DNA of 64,000 nucleotides. It comes from Mediterranea massiliensis (GTDB lineage Bacteria > Bacteroidota > Bacteroidia > Bacteroidales > Bacteroidaceae). The stretch is taken from contig SUXZ01000006.1 of assembly GCA_015060685.1 (NCBI GenBank), forward strand, positions 103,850 to 167,849, in the 5' to 3' direction. A model generated the notes under the pieces. It saw only the letters and a list, made by a program, of their open reading frames with translations. It was not told the origin of the DNA and made no database searches. Below, piece after piece: positions 33,751 through 43,313 of the stretch (position 1 is the stretch's first letter; each line of letters opens with the position of its first letter). The position numbers and the translations under genes are program-made.

Positions 33751-36198
33751 ATGAAGAAATTGATTTCCCTTTGCTTGTTTTTATCAATAACCTTAACTAT
33801 GTATGCGCAATCGTTGCGCGAAACAGCCTTATTCAACGACAATTGGCTATTTGCTTATGGCAATGCCTCCTCACCGGCGTTGGATTTTGGATGTGGAACA
33901 GAATACTTTAACTACCTGACAAAGGCAGCCTCTATCCACAACGAAGGCCCCTACTCGCCGGACAAGTTCGATGAGAAGAAATGGGGCAAGGAGTGGAAAG
34001 AGATAAAACTGCCTCACGACTGGGTAGTGGATTTGCCCTTTGCGGGCAATGCCAGCCACAGCCACGGCTATAAGACGGTGGGATACAAATTTCCGGAAAC
34101 CAGTGTAGGTTGGTATCGCAAGACATTTGAGATACCGGCCGAGGACCTTGGTAAGCAAATCTACCTGCAATTCGACGGCATCTTCCGCGACAGCCGTGTG
34201 TGGGTAAACGGATTCTTCCTTGGTCATGAGCCAAGCGGCTATGCCACACAGGTTTACGACATTACAGACTACCTTAACTATGGCGGTGAGAACTTGGTTT
34301 GTGTGCGTGCCGACGCCACCCTTGAAGAGGGTTGGTTTTACGAAGGAGCCGGTATCTATCGCAACGTGTGGCTCAGCAAGACTTCACCGTTACACGTAGC
34401 CCCTTTCGGCACGTTTGTACACAGCATTCTTGAAGCGCCCTTCCAAGAAGCCGAACTGGTTATTGAAGCCACAATCGACAATGCCTCGGAAGAGAGACTC
34501 GGTTTTACCACCAAGCACACCTTGGTAGCTGCTAATGGTGAGATTGTTGCTACAACCTCCCCCAACGAGCTCCACACCATCCAGCCTCGCGAACAACGCG
34601 TTTGCGTCGCTTCCATGAAAATCAGCAACCCCGTACTTTGGAGCACAGAGAACCCTTATTTATATAAGGTGATAACCGAGGTGGTGCAAGACAATAAGGT
34701 AGTGGACCGCTACGAAACCACAACAGGCATCCGACACATCTCTTTCGATGAAAACGAAGGTTTCCGTCTGAACGGAAAGGTTGTCAAGCTGAAAGGTGTA
34801 AACCTCCACCAAGACCATGCCGGTGTTGGTGCAGGCATCCCCGACGCACTACAAGTGTACCGCTTGAAGCAACTGAAAGCTTTTGGCTGCAATGCCTATC
34901 GCTCCAGCCACAACCCCATGACACCTGCCATGCTCGATGCTTGCGACAGTTTGGGTATTCTGGTCATCGAGGAAAACCGCTTGACGGGAATAAACGAAGA
35001 ACATATCCGACTCATGCGCAAGATGGTGGAACGCGATCGCAACCACCCCTCAATCATCCTGTGGAGTGCCGGCAACGAAGAATGGGGCATTGAATGGAAA
35101 GAAAACGGCACACGTATAGCTGCTACCATGCGCGACTATTTCCACCGTTTCGACCCCACACGCCCCATGAGTGTAGCGTCGAGCAGCGGCCCGCACATTC
35201 TGATTCCTGCCGATGTGGCCGGATATAACTACATTCTGCAAAATCCGGTCGACCAACATCGTGCCGATTACCCTCAACGCAAGGCTTTAGGCTCGGAAGA
35301 GACTACCGGTTGTGGTACGCGCGGATGCTACTTCGACGACCATGCCAATGGCCGGATGACCGCAATCAACCGCCACAAACATGGCCCGGACAGCCTCTAC
35401 AACTGCATTGAACGCGGCTGGAAATTCTACGACGAACGTCCATGGTTGGCCGGTCTGTTCTATTGGACAGGTTTCGACTATCGTGGCGAGCCAAACCCGA
35501 TGAGTTTCCCGGCTACAGGTTCGCAATTCGGTCTTTTAGACTATTGCGGTTTCCCCAAGGACGAGGCTTTCTACCTGAAATCGTGGTGGACAGACGAAGT
35601 GGTGCTTCACCTATTACCCCATTGGAACCTACAAGGTCACGAAGGCGAAACAATATCAGTATGGGCCTATAGCAATTGCGACGAAGTGGCATTATACGTC
35701 AACGGCAAGTTGATTGGACGAAAGGAAATGCCCAAGAACGGACACCTTGAATGGGAAACGACCTACCAACCCGGTAAGCTGAAAGCCGTCGGCTACAAAA
35801 ACGGCAAACGTGTCATTACCAAAGTGGTGGAGACAACGGGCAATGCAACACAGATGGCTCTTGTAGCTGACAGACAAGCCATCAAAGCTGACGGACAAGA
35901 TGTAGCCGTATGTAACATCCAATTACTGGACAAGAAAAAACGGTTTGTACCTACTGCCAACCAACGACTCACAATCACTATTAATGGGCCGGCCACTATC
36001 TTGGGTGTAGGCAACGGCGATCCGGCCTTCCAAGCCATCGAGCGCCCTACCGATGCCAAAGCAGCCTCGTTCGAAGTGGATAGTTTCAACGGATTGGCAC
36101 AGGTATTGATACAAAGCACAAAAGAGGCTGGCAACATAACATTGACTATCAGCGGCGAAGGTATTGCATCGGCAACGATACACATCAACGCTCAATAA
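33751..36198 (+). CDS. GH2 beta-galactosidase-like enzyme with C-terminal DUF4982 and Ig-like domains
   Basis: 815 residues with a signal peptide (ending TMYAQ), predicted periplasmic. Order: galactose-binding-like sandwich (about 25-215, RVWVNGFFLGHEPSGY), Ig-like domain (about 220-325), TIM barrel (about 330-620), DUF4982-like (about 630-700) and a GH2 C-terminal Ig-like domain (about 710-815). Catalytic residues: acid/base Glu443 in SAGNEEWG and nucleophile Glu516 in GSEETTG. Members with this architecture are usually exo-beta-galactosidases. Its true linkage in this locus is uncertain, and beta-mannosidase or beta-glucosidase action cannot be excluded. It is the first gene of the plus arm, closed by a terminator. 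Confidence 0.85.
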   Translation: MKKLISLCLFLSITLTMYAQSLRETALFNDNWLFAYGNASSPALDFGCGTEYFNYLTKAASIHNEGPYSPDKFDEKKWGKEWKEIKLPHDWVVDLPFAGNASHSHGYKTVGYKFPETSVGWYRKTFEIPAEDLGKQIYLQFDGIFRDSRVWVNGFFLGHEPSGYATQVYDITDYLNYGGENLVCVRADATLEEGWFYEGAGIYRNVWLSKTSPLHVAPFGTFVHSILEAPFQEAELVIEATIDNASEERLGFTTKHTLVAANGEIVATTSPNELHTIQPREQRVCVASMKISNPVLWSTENPYLYKVITEVVQDNKVVDRYETTTGIRHISFDENEGFRLNGKVVKLKGVNLHQDHAGVGAGIPDALQVYRLKQLKAFGCNAYRSSHNPMTPAMLDACDSLGILVIEENRLTGINEEHIRLMRKMVERDRNHPSIILWSAGNEEWGIEWKENGTRIAATMRDYFHRFDPTRPMSVASSSGPHILIPADVAGYNYILQNPVDQHRADYPQRKALGSEETTGCGTRGCYFDDHANGRMTAINRHKHGPDSLYNCIERGWKFYDERPWLAGLFYWTGFDYRGEPNPMSFPATGSQFGLLDYCGFPKDEAFYLKSWWTDEVVLHLLPHWNLQGHEGETISVWAYSNCDEVALYVNGKLIGRKEMPKNGHLEWETTYQPGKLKAVGYKNGKRVITKVVETTGNATQMALVADRQAIKADGQDVAVCNIQLLDKKKRFVPTANQRLTITINGPATILGVGNGDPAFQAIERPTDAKAASFEVDSFNGLAQVLIQSTKEAGNITLTISGEGIASATIHINAQ

Positions 36199-36216
36199 TA
36201 TTCCTTCATAAACGAT

Positions 36217-36247
36217 AAGAATCCCCTTCCGAGGGGATTCTTTGTTT
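36217..36247 (+). terminator. Terminator after the first GH2 gene
   Basis: AAGAATCCCCT, loop TCCG, AGGGGATTCTT, then TGTTTT: a perfect 11-base stem. Confidence 0.85.
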
Positions 36248-36330
36248 TACAGCCCATCGAAGCATTAATATGTAAAATAATCGGATACTTTTTCCTCCCA
36301 TACCATTATTAATGCCCACGACATAGATAT

Positions 36331-36393
36331 TTTTTCCTCGTGAGAGAAAAAATTTTTTCTCGTGAAGGCTATATATCTCCCTCACGAGGAAAA
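36331..36393. repeat. Nested CTCGTGA repeats and A6T6 palindrome
   Basis: TTTTCCTCGTGAG (36332-36344) is inverted as CTCACGAGGAAAA (36381-36393). Between them lie the perfect palindrome AGAAAAAATTTTTTCT (36345-36360) and a further CTCGTGA. This is the main content of the 36199-36550 gap apart from the terminator and the promoter. Confidence 0.6.
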
Positions 36394-36483
36394 TTTCATA
36401 GAGCCCTTTTGGGGGCACAAACCAGCGTGTAAAAGAATTTCAGAATCTAAGGACAAATCATTCAAAAAAACAAGGAGATATTA

Positions 36484-36512
36484 TTGGCATACGGAATTAT
36501 TCACTAAATTTG
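36484..36512 (+). promoter_or_regulatory. Promoter of the second GH2 gene
   Basis: TTG (36484-36486), 18-base spacer, TAAATTTG (36505-36512); coding start 39 bases further. Confidence 0.5.
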
Positions 36513-36550
36513 TCTGTTGTAAACTTACTATTACCATAAAAACAGCACTA

Positions 36551-38362
36551 ATGAAGAAACTATTTTGCTCTATCGCCCTATTATTGGCAGCTACAGCATT
36601 GATGGCACAAAAAGAGGTGCCGCAAGTAGCAAACATCATGGCACGACAAATCACGTCGTTAAACGGAGAATGGAACTACATCATGGACTTGCAGGAACAA
36701 GGCTATTATGACTATCGCATGAATCCTACCCGATGGGGGTTTTTCCGCAATGCAAAGCCACAAAAACCGGAAGACCTTGTTGAATACGACTTTGACATAG
36801 CCGATACGATGAAGGTACCGGGCGACTGGAATACACAGGATGAAAAACTATTCTTCTACGAAGGCACTTTGTGGTTAAAACGCAGTTTCGATTATAAGAA
36901 AAAAGAGGATAGACGCACACTGCTATATTTCGGTGCTGTCAACTACGAGGCTCACGTATATGTCAACGGTACATTGGCCGGACACCATATAGGCGGATTC
37001 ACTCCTTTCAACTTCGATATTACCGACCTATTGGTAGATGGCAGCAATTTTGTGATACTGAAAGTAGATAACAAACGACATGCCGAAGCTGTTCCCACAC
37101 AGATTTTCGACTGGTGGAACTATGGTGGGATTACACGCGACGTAATGCTTGTTGATGTGGCCCCTACATATATCGAGAACTACATGTGCCATCTTCTTCC
37201 CGCACAGAAAGGGAAGAAAAGAGAGATTCATTTCTCCGTAAAACTGAATAAGGCTGAAGCCGGAAAAACAGTCACATTGGCCATCCCAGAGCTAAAAATC
37301 AATCAGTCGCTCACAACCGATCAAGAGGGTAAGGCAGAACTGACCGTTACGCCCAAAGGAAAAAAAGATGCCTTCCAACTATGGTCACCACAAAACCCGA
37401 AACTCTACAAGGTGGAGATTGGATTGGACAACGAAACAATCTGTGACGAGATAGGTTTCCGCACCATCGAAACAAAAGGCAAGCAGATATTGCTGAATGG
37501 CGAACCTATCTTCCTAAAGGGTATATCCATCCACGAAGAAAAACCTAATGGAGGCGGACGATCCAACTGTGCAGAAGATGCACGTACGCTGCTTTCATGG
37601 GCAAAAGAACTGGGTTGCAACTTTGTCCGATTGGCCCATTATCCGCACAACGAATACATGGTGCGCGAAGCCGAGCGCATGGGCATCATGGTATGGTCGG
37701 AAATCCCTGTCTATTGGACAATCGCATGGAAAAACGAAGATACCTATAAAAATGCCGAGAGGCAACTTTCCGACATGATTGCCCGCGACAAGAATCGCGC
37801 CAACGTCATTATCTGGAGCATCGCCAACGAAACACCGCACTCTGCCGAACGCGACCTCTTCTTGAGCCGCCTGGCACAATATGCCCGTACACAAGACACT
37901 ACACGACTGATAAGTATGGCCATGGAAGTAACCGGTGCATCAAACTACGTCAACCGTTTACAGGACAACATGCACCAATATGTTGATATAGTCAGCTTTA
38001 ACCAATACATTGGTTGGTATCGCGACGTTAACGATGCGCCCAAAATGTCATGGGAGATTCCATACGACAAGCCGGTAATCGTCAGTGAATTTGGCGGCGG
38101 AGCAAAATATGGCTTACATGGAGACAAAAACCAACGCTGGACAGAAGAGTTCCAGGAAAACCTATATATAGAAAATGTATCAATGCTCGACAAAATTGAT
38201 GGTTTGGCAGGCACCACACCATGGATTCTGAAGGATTTTCGCTCGCCACGTCGAGTATTAAAAGGTGTACAAGATTACTATAATCGCAAAGGGTTGTTCA
38301 GCGACAAGGGAGAAAAGAAAAAAGCCTTCTACATCATGAAGAAGTGGTATGAGGGGAAATAA
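36551..38362 (+). CDS. GH2 glycosidase, three-domain beta-glucuronidase/beta-galactosidase type
   Basis: 603 residues with a signal peptide (ending TALMAQ), predicted periplasmic. The frame is open from 36362, but the ATG at 36551 follows the promoter and gives the signal peptide. Order: sugar-binding sandwich (about 35-215, VYVNGTLAGHHIGGFTPF), Ig-like (about 220-315), TIM barrel (about 320-600). Acid/base Glu427 in SIANETP and nucleophile Glu513 in VSEFGGG. It lacks the extra C-terminal domains of the other GH2 enzyme in this locus, so the two are not recent duplicates. Substrate unknown; in context an exo-beta-mannosidase or beta-galactosidase is plausible. Confidence 0.85.
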   Translation: MKKLFCSIALLLAATALMAQKEVPQVANIMARQITSLNGEWNYIMDLQEQGYYDYRMNPTRWGFFRNAKPQKPEDLVEYDFDIADTMKVPGDWNTQDEKLFFYEGTLWLKRSFDYKKKEDRRTLLYFGAVNYEAHVYVNGTLAGHHIGGFTPFNFDITDLLVDGSNFVILKVDNKRHAEAVPTQIFDWWNYGGITRDVMLVDVAPTYIENYMCHLLPAQKGKKREIHFSVKLNKAEAGKTVTLAIPELKINQSLTTDQEGKAELTVTPKGKKDAFQLWSPQNPKLYKVEIGLDNETICDEIGFRTIETKGKQILLNGEPIFLKGISIHEEKPNGGGRSNCAEDARTLLSWAKELGCNFVRLAHYPHNEYMVREAERMGIMVWSEIPVYWTIAWKNEDTYKNAERQLSDMIARDKNRANVIIWSIANETPHSAERDLFLSRLAQYARTQDTTRLISMAMEVTGASNYVNRLQDNMHQYVDIVSFNQYIGWYRDVNDAPKMSWEIPYDKPVIVSEFGGGAKYGLHGDKNQRWTEEFQENLYIENVSMLDKIDGLAGTTPWILKDFRSPRRVLKGVQDYYNRKGLFSDKGEKKKAFYIMKKWYEGK

Positions 38363-38439
38363 ATTCTCCCCTCTCCACACTCCGTGAGATTAAAATAATA
38401 GCAGTTATCACAGATATATTGCATTTTTTTGCTAAAATG

Positions 38440-38471
38440 TTGTGTTTTGCAAAGAACAATTCATATATTTG
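38440..38471 (+). promoter_or_regulatory. Promoter of the AraC-type regulator gene
   Basis: TTG (38440-38442), 21-base spacer, TATATTTG (38464-38471); coding start 30 bases downstream. Confidence 0.5.
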
Positions 38472-38500
38472 CAAAATGATACTTTTTTAGCAAAAATCCC

Positions 38501-39388
38501 ATGGAAAATCAGAACTACATTATGCGCGAAATTACGCCCCTATCGGAGCGTGATTGTTTCTACATTGCCAACCGCCACAAAACAGAGTTTACTTACCCCA
38601 TCCACTGCCACACGGAATGTGAACTGAACTTTACCGAACACGCTTCGGGCGTCAGACGAGTGGTAGGCGACTCGGCCGAGGTTATTGGCGACTTCGATTT
38701 GGTGCTGATTACCGGTAAAGAGCTGGAGCACGTTTGGGAGCACCACGAATGTAAATCGAAAGACATCCGTGAAATAACCATCCACTTCTCACAAGACTTC
38801 TTCTCTAAAGACTTAATCAACAAAAACCAGTTTGACAGCATCCGGAAAATGCTGGATAAAGCCCAACGCGGTTTGGCATTCCCTATGCAAGCCATCATGA
38901 AGGTGTATAACCGTCTGGACAAATTAGCCTTCGAAGAACAAGGATTCTATGCCGTACTACACTTCATGAGCATTCTGTACGAATTGTCGTTGTGCGATGA
39001 TGCCAAGGTTCTGTCCAGTTCATCGTTTGCAAAAATTGAAACCTACTCGGATAGCCGCCGCGTACAAAAAGTGCAACGCTACATAGCCGAACACTATCAG
39101 GAAGATATTCGTTTGAACACATTGGCCGACATGGTAGGCATGACTCCCGTATCATTCAGCCGCTTCTTCCGACTACGCACCGGACGCACCCTCTCCGACT
39201 ATATTATCGATATCCGTTTAGGCTCGGCCACACGCCTTTTAGTAGATTCACAACGCACTATTGCGGAAATCTGCTATGATTGCGGTTTTAACAACCTATC
39301 CAACTTCAACCGGATGTTCAAGCGTAAGAAAGGATGCTCGCCCAAGGAGTTCCGCGACAACTATCGCAAGAAGAAGATTCTTATTTGA
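38501..39388 (+). CDS. AraC-family transcriptional regulator
   Basis: 295 residues. N-terminal cupin-like sensing domain (about 20-110, HCHTECELNFTE with the His-rich cupin motif) and C-terminal double helix-turn-helix (about 190-290). The latter contains IRLNTLADMVGMTPVSFSRF and the family signature IAEICYDCGFNNLSNFNRMF ... GCSPKEFR. It probably binds a sugar or oligosaccharide and controls the flanking PUL operons. There is no hybrid two-component or SusR-type sensor in the window, so this is the only visible candidate regulator of the locus. It has its own promoter between the GH2 and esterase units. Confidence 0.9.
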   Translation: MENQNYIMREITPLSERDCFYIANRHKTEFTYPIHCHTECELNFTEHASGVRRVVGDSAEVIGDFDLVLITGKELEHVWEHHECKSKDIREITIHFSQDFFSKDLINKNQFDSIRKMLDKAQRGLAFPMQAIMKVYNRLDKLAFEEQGFYAVLHFMSILYELSLCDDAKVLSSSSFAKIETYSDSRRVQKVQRYIAEHYQEDIRLNTLADMVGMTPVSFSRFFRLRTGRTLSDYIIDIRLGSATRLLVDSQRTIAEICYDCGFNNLSNFNRMFKRKKGCSPKEFRDNYRKKKILI

Positions 39389-39450
39389 TAAGATACTATC
39401 AGTTTTCTGCATCTAAAAGCAGTAATTTTGCCTCGTTAAATTTTTGAACT

Positions 39451-40731
39451 ATGAAAAAAACATTCCTTCTATGTTTAAGTCTTCTGTGTATCTATACCGC
39501 AATGGCACAGATACGCGGCAACGAAATTCGGGTAGTAGTGTCGCCCGACCATACCGATTGGAATTATAAACTGAACGAAAAATGCACCTTCAACATACAA
39601 GTTTGGAAGGCGCAAAACTTGCTTCCCGACGTAACCATCGATTACGAACTGGGTCCTGAGATGTATCCCACCGAAATAAAAAAAGGTGTAGTGCTGAAAA
39701 AAGGTTGTTTAGAACTGAAAAGTTCGATGAAAACGCCCGGTTTCTTGCGTTGCAAAGTGGTGGCACACGTTGACGGACGTACCTATGAAGGATTGGCAAC
39801 AGCCGGCTACGAAGCCGAAAAGCTGAAACCTGTAACTACCCTTCCCGACGATTTCGAAGGTTATTGGCAAGGCCAACTGGGTTGGGCACGCCAAACGCCG
39901 TTAAGCACAACCATGACACTTCTTCCCGAACGCTGCACCGAACTGGATAATGTTTACCAAGTAAGCTACCAAGTAAAACCTGGAGGCGGACGTTTCTATG
40001 GCATCCTCACCATTCCGAAGAAAGAGGGCAATTATCCGGCTTTGTTGCGCGTTCCTGGCGCAGGCATCCGCCCATATAGCGGAGACACTTATACCGCACC
40101 CGGCAAGGTAATTGTACTCGAAGTGGGCATTCATGGCATTCCTGTAAACATGGAACAATCTGTTTACGACGCAGTATATAGTGGAGGCCTGAACAACTAT
40201 TGGCACTTCCGTAGCGATAGTCGCGACGATTTCTACTACAACCGGGTAGTCATCGGCTGCGTACGTGGCGTGGATTTAATCTGCTCACTCCCCCAGTTTA
40301 ATGGAAAGGCATTGGGCGTTACCGGCTCCAGCCAAGGCGGATTCCTGTCTGTTGCAGTAGCTGCTCTCGACAACCGTGTTACTTTCTTGGCACCCGTACA
40401 TCCAGCACTATGCGACCACGAAGGTTTCTTCAATAAACGCGCCGGTGGATGGCCACACTATTTCTATCATCAAGAGAAGCCCGATGCAAAGAAGGTAGAA
40501 ACGGCCAAGTATTACGATACGGCCAATTTCGCCCGACTCATCAAAGTGCCCGGATGGTATAGCTGGGGTTACAACGACCCAGTGTGTCCACCAACCTCCA
40601 TGCACGCTACATACAACATTATTACTGCCCCCAAAGAGCTACGCCTCTATTTGGAAACCCAGCATTTCTGGTACCAGGAACAATGGGAAGAGTGGCAAAA
40701 GTGGATTGTCAAACAATTGAATATCGAATAA
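39451..40731 (+). CDS. CE7-family acetyl esterase
   Basis: 426 residues with a signal peptide (ending YTAMAQ). An extra N-terminal beta domain (about 20-125) precedes an alpha/beta-hydrolase domain of the acetylxylan esterase (AXE1, CE7) family. Nucleophile Ser294 in GSSQGG, acid Asp in WGYNDPVCPP and His in LETQHFW are present. It would remove O-acetyl groups from mannan or its oligosaccharides. CE7 enzymes are known on xylan and cephalosporins, so mannan as substrate is inferred from its neighbours. A -7 box TAATTTTG lies at 39423-39430. The next gene starts 3 bases after its stop, so it heads an operon with the two GH5 genes. Confidence 0.88.
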   Translation: MKKTFLLCLSLLCIYTAMAQIRGNEIRVVVSPDHTDWNYKLNEKCTFNIQVWKAQNLLPDVTIDYELGPEMYPTEIKKGVVLKKGCLELKSSMKTPGFLRCKVVAHVDGRTYEGLATAGYEAEKLKPVTTLPDDFEGYWQGQLGWARQTPLSTTMTLLPERCTELDNVYQVSYQVKPGGGRFYGILTIPKKEGNYPALLRVPGAGIRPYSGDTYTAPGKVIVLEVGIHGIPVNMEQSVYDAVYSGGLNNYWHFRSDSRDDFYYNRVVIGCVRGVDLICSLPQFNGKALGVTGSSQGGFLSVAVAALDNRVTFLAPVHPALCDHEGFFNKRAGGWPHYFYHQEKPDAKKVETAKYYDTANFARLIKVPGWYSWGYNDPVCPPTSMHATYNIITAPKELRLYLETQHFWYQEQWEEWQKWIVKQLNIE

Positions 40732-40734
40732 CAT

Positions 40735-42024
40735 ATGAAACGTTTCTTTTATTTCGCACTATCAGTAGTGCTACTCGTAGCATGCGCTCCTAAACAAAAC
40801 ATCAATCCATTTATCGACGTAAATGCCGAAGGTCAATTCATCCGCAACGGAAAGCCTTACTATTTTGTAGGAACAAACTTCTGGTATGGAGCTATCCTTG
40901 GCTCGGAAGGACAAGGTGGAAACCGCGAACGTCTGCATCAAGAGCTTGATTTCTTAAAGAGCATCGGCATTGACAATCTTCGTGTATTGGTTGGTGGCGA
41001 TGGCGAGAATGGAATACCTACCCGTATCCAACCATCATTGCAAACCGCACCAGGCGTTTACAACGATACAATCCTCGATGGATTGGACTATTTCATGAAC
41101 GAACTTAAGAAACGCGAAATGACCGCCGTGCTCTACCTGAACAATTCTTGGGAATGGAGTGGAGGCTATTCGCTCTACTTGCAATGGGCCGGTCACGGCA
41201 AAGCCGTTGTTCCCGCCATTGACGGTTGGCCGGCATATATGGAATATGTGAAACAATTCGTCATGTCGGACAGCGCAAAGGCTCTTTTCGCCAACCATGT
41301 TGATTTCATCATCAAGCGGACCAACCGCTATAACGGACTGAAATACATTGATGACCCCACACTGATGTCTTGGCAAATAGGCAATGAACCACGCGCCTTT
41401 TCCGAAGAGGGCAAAGAGCCGTTTGCTGCATGGTTGGCCGATGTGGCCGCACAAATCAAAGCACTCGACCCCAACCATATGATCTCGGTAGGTAGCGAAG
41501 GCAAGCATGGATGTGAACAAGACATTGACCTTTTCGAAAAAGTACATGCAGATGCGAACATCGACTACATGAACATTCACCTTTGGCCTTTCAACTGGGG
41601 ATGGGTGAAAGAAGATAGCTTGTCCGAAATGCTTCCGCAAGCCAAAATCAATACAAAGAAATACATTGACGAGCACCTGGTGTTGGCCGAAAAATACAAG
41701 AAACCCATTGTTATGGAGGAGTTCGGTTTCCCACGCGACGGCTTCCAATTTACGAAAGAGAGCAGCACTACCGCCCGCGATGAGTTCTATCGCTATGTAT
41801 TCGACTTGATTCGCCAAGACCGCGAGCAAGGCGGCTTGTTTGCCGGATGTAACTTCTGGGCGTGGGGCGGATTTGCCAACCATACACCCGGACACATCTA
41901 TTGGGAAGCATGGGACGACTACATGGGCGACCCTGCACAAGAGCAACAGGGCTTGAATTCAGTTTTTGCCAGCGATAGCACAACCATCAACATCATCAAA
42001 TCGGAAAACGAAAAACTAAAATGA
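40735..42024 (+). CDS. GH5 (subfamily 7-like) endo-beta-1,4-mannanase, lipoprotein
   Basis: 429 residues. Lipobox VLLVAC, so probably on the outer membrane surface. TIM barrel starting with FVGTNFWYGAILGSEGQGGN, a hallmark of GH5_7 mannanases. Acid/base Glu218 in QIGNEPR, nucleophile Glu329 in VMEEFGFPRD, and the WAWGG segment late in the barrel. It cuts beta-1,4-mannan or glucomannan chains internally. It lies 3 bases after the esterase and 10 bases before the second GH5 gene. Subfamily assignment is from motif memory. Confidence 0.9.
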   Translation: MKRFFYFALSVVLLVACAPKQNINPFIDVNAEGQFIRNGKPYYFVGTNFWYGAILGSEGQGGNRERLHQELDFLKSIGIDNLRVLVGGDGENGIPTRIQPSLQTAPGVYNDTILDGLDYFMNELKKREMTAVLYLNNSWEWSGGYSLYLQWAGHGKAVVPAIDGWPAYMEYVKQFVMSDSAKALFANHVDFIIKRTNRYNGLKYIDDPTLMSWQIGNEPRAFSEEGKEPFAAWLADVAAQIKALDPNHMISVGSEGKHGCEQDIDLFEKVHADANIDYMNIHLWPFNWGWVKEDSLSEMLPQAKINTKKYIDEHLVLAEKYKKPIVMEEFGFPRDGFQFTKESSTTARDEFYRYVFDLIRQDREQGGLFAGCNFWAWGGFANHTPGHIYWEAWDDYMGDPAQEQQGLNSVFASDSTTINIIKSENEKLK

Positions 42025-42034
42025 TACTAACATT

Positions 42035-42994
42035 ATGAAGAAGACTTTTATTCTCCTTTGCGCATCATTATTAATGATTGCATGCAACAATCCTCAACAA
42101 CCTACCGCTAAAGAACCGGTAAAAGTGCCCGCACTATGCGTGAAAGGCACACAACTGATGAACGAACTTGGCGACACTGTCGTATTGAAAGGCGTAAGTT
42201 ATGGTTGGCATGTACTTTGGCCTCGTTTCTACAACGCACAATCGGCCGAACATCTTATCAAGGATTGGGGTGCACAAGTGCTTCGCGCATCTATCGGAGT
42301 AGGCATTAACGACCTATCGGTATTAAACCGCCCGGAATATGGGTTCGAGTGCGCAACAAAAGTAGTGGACGCTGCCATCGAAAACGGTGCATACGTCATT
42401 GTCGATTGGCATAGCCACTCCATCGAAACAGAACCTGCCAAGGCATTCTTCACCAAATTGGCTACACGCTACAAAGGTGTACCAAACGTAATCTACGAAA
42501 TTTTCAACGAACCGGTTTACGACACTTGGGAAGATGTTAAAGCATATTCTATCGAAGTTATCAAAGCCATCCGTGCCATTGAGCCAGATGCAGTTATCCT
42601 GGTGGGATGCCCACATTGGGATCAAGACATCCACTTGGCAGCCGATGCACCCATCGAAGGATTTGACAACTTGATGTACACCCTACACTTCTATGCCAAC
42701 ACGCACGGACAATGGCTTCGCGACCGTGGCGACTATGCCTTAAGCAAAGGATTGCCACTCTTTGTAAGCGAATGCGCCGGTATGGAAGCATCTGGCGATG
42801 GACCATTAAGCCCCGAAGAGTGGGCTAACTGGACTGCTTGGATGGATGCACGCAACATCAGCTGGGCGGCTTGGTCACTTTCTGATAAACATGAAACATG
42901 CTCCATGCTTCTTCCATCAGTATCGTCTGAAGGACCATGGGAAGAAAAAGACATTAAGGAATGGGGAAAGATGGTTCGTGAATCTCTGAAATAA
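42035..42994 (+). CDS. GH5 (subfamily 2-like) endo-beta-1,4-glucanase, lipoprotein
   Basis: 319 residues. Lipobox LLMIAC. TIM barrel with GVSYGWHVLWPRFYN at the start, IVDWHSHS, acid/base Glu159 in EIFNEPVYDTW, TLHFYANTHGQW, and nucleophile Glu246 in FVSECAG. These are typical of GH5_2 cellulases acting on beta-1,4-glucan, and they suggest the locus attacks glucomannan or mixed beta-glucan, not pure mannan. It is the last gene of the esterase/GH5 operon. A terminator-like hairpin follows 62 bases downstream. Confidence 0.9.
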   Translation: MKKTFILLCASLLMIACNNPQQPTAKEPVKVPALCVKGTQLMNELGDTVVLKGVSYGWHVLWPRFYNAQSAEHLIKDWGAQVLRASIGVGINDLSVLNRPEYGFECATKVVDAAIENGAYVIVDWHSHSIETEPAKAFFTKLATRYKGVPNVIYEIFNEPVYDTWEDVKAYSIEVIKAIRAIEPDAVILVGCPHWDQDIHLAADAPIEGFDNLMYTLHFYANTHGQWLRDRGDYALSKGLPLFVSECAGMEASGDGPLSPEEWANWTAWMDARNISWAAWSLSDKHETCSMLLPSVSSEGPWEEKDIKEWGKMVRESLK

Positions 42995-43055
42995 GGATAA
43001 TTAGCATAATTCATGCAACTATATATTTGATGATAAGATATCATCAGTATATGAT

Positions 43056-43098
43056 AAAATAGTGTTTCTTACTAAATGTGAGAAACACTATTTTTGCA
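43056..43098 (+). terminator. Terminator hairpin overlapping the susC promoter
   Basis: AAAATAGTGTTTCT (43056-43069) pairs with AGAAACACTATTTT (43081-43094), a perfect 14-base stem with an 11-base loop, followed by TG. The right arm contains TATTTTTG (43089-43096), a good -7 box. The rest of the 42995-43313 gap is an AT-rich leader of about 210 bases with a T7 run at 43243-43249 and nothing else recognisable. Confidence 0.6.
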
Positions 43099-43313
43099 TC
43101 GTGGATGTTTGTAAATAAAACAACTATCATAAATAACAAACCTAACTATTAAAAACTTAGAAAACACTTGCCTATGAGAAAAGAGACTTAACCCCACACC
43201 TACTATCAAATCAACAAGGCTATCCAGCCAATTATTAACCCCCTTTTTTTATGAACAACTCCAAAAAACAACAAAACTGGAGACAATTATTAATCTAAAC
43301 ATAAAAAGTAGTT

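Noticed and set aside
36332..36393. Inverted repeat considered as an invertible promoter
   Set aside because: The enclosed 36 bases hold no promoter and no recombinase gene is nearby.
41035..41946. 303-residue open frame on the minus strand
   Set aside because: It is antisense to the GH5 mannanase gene; composition is that of a shadow frame.
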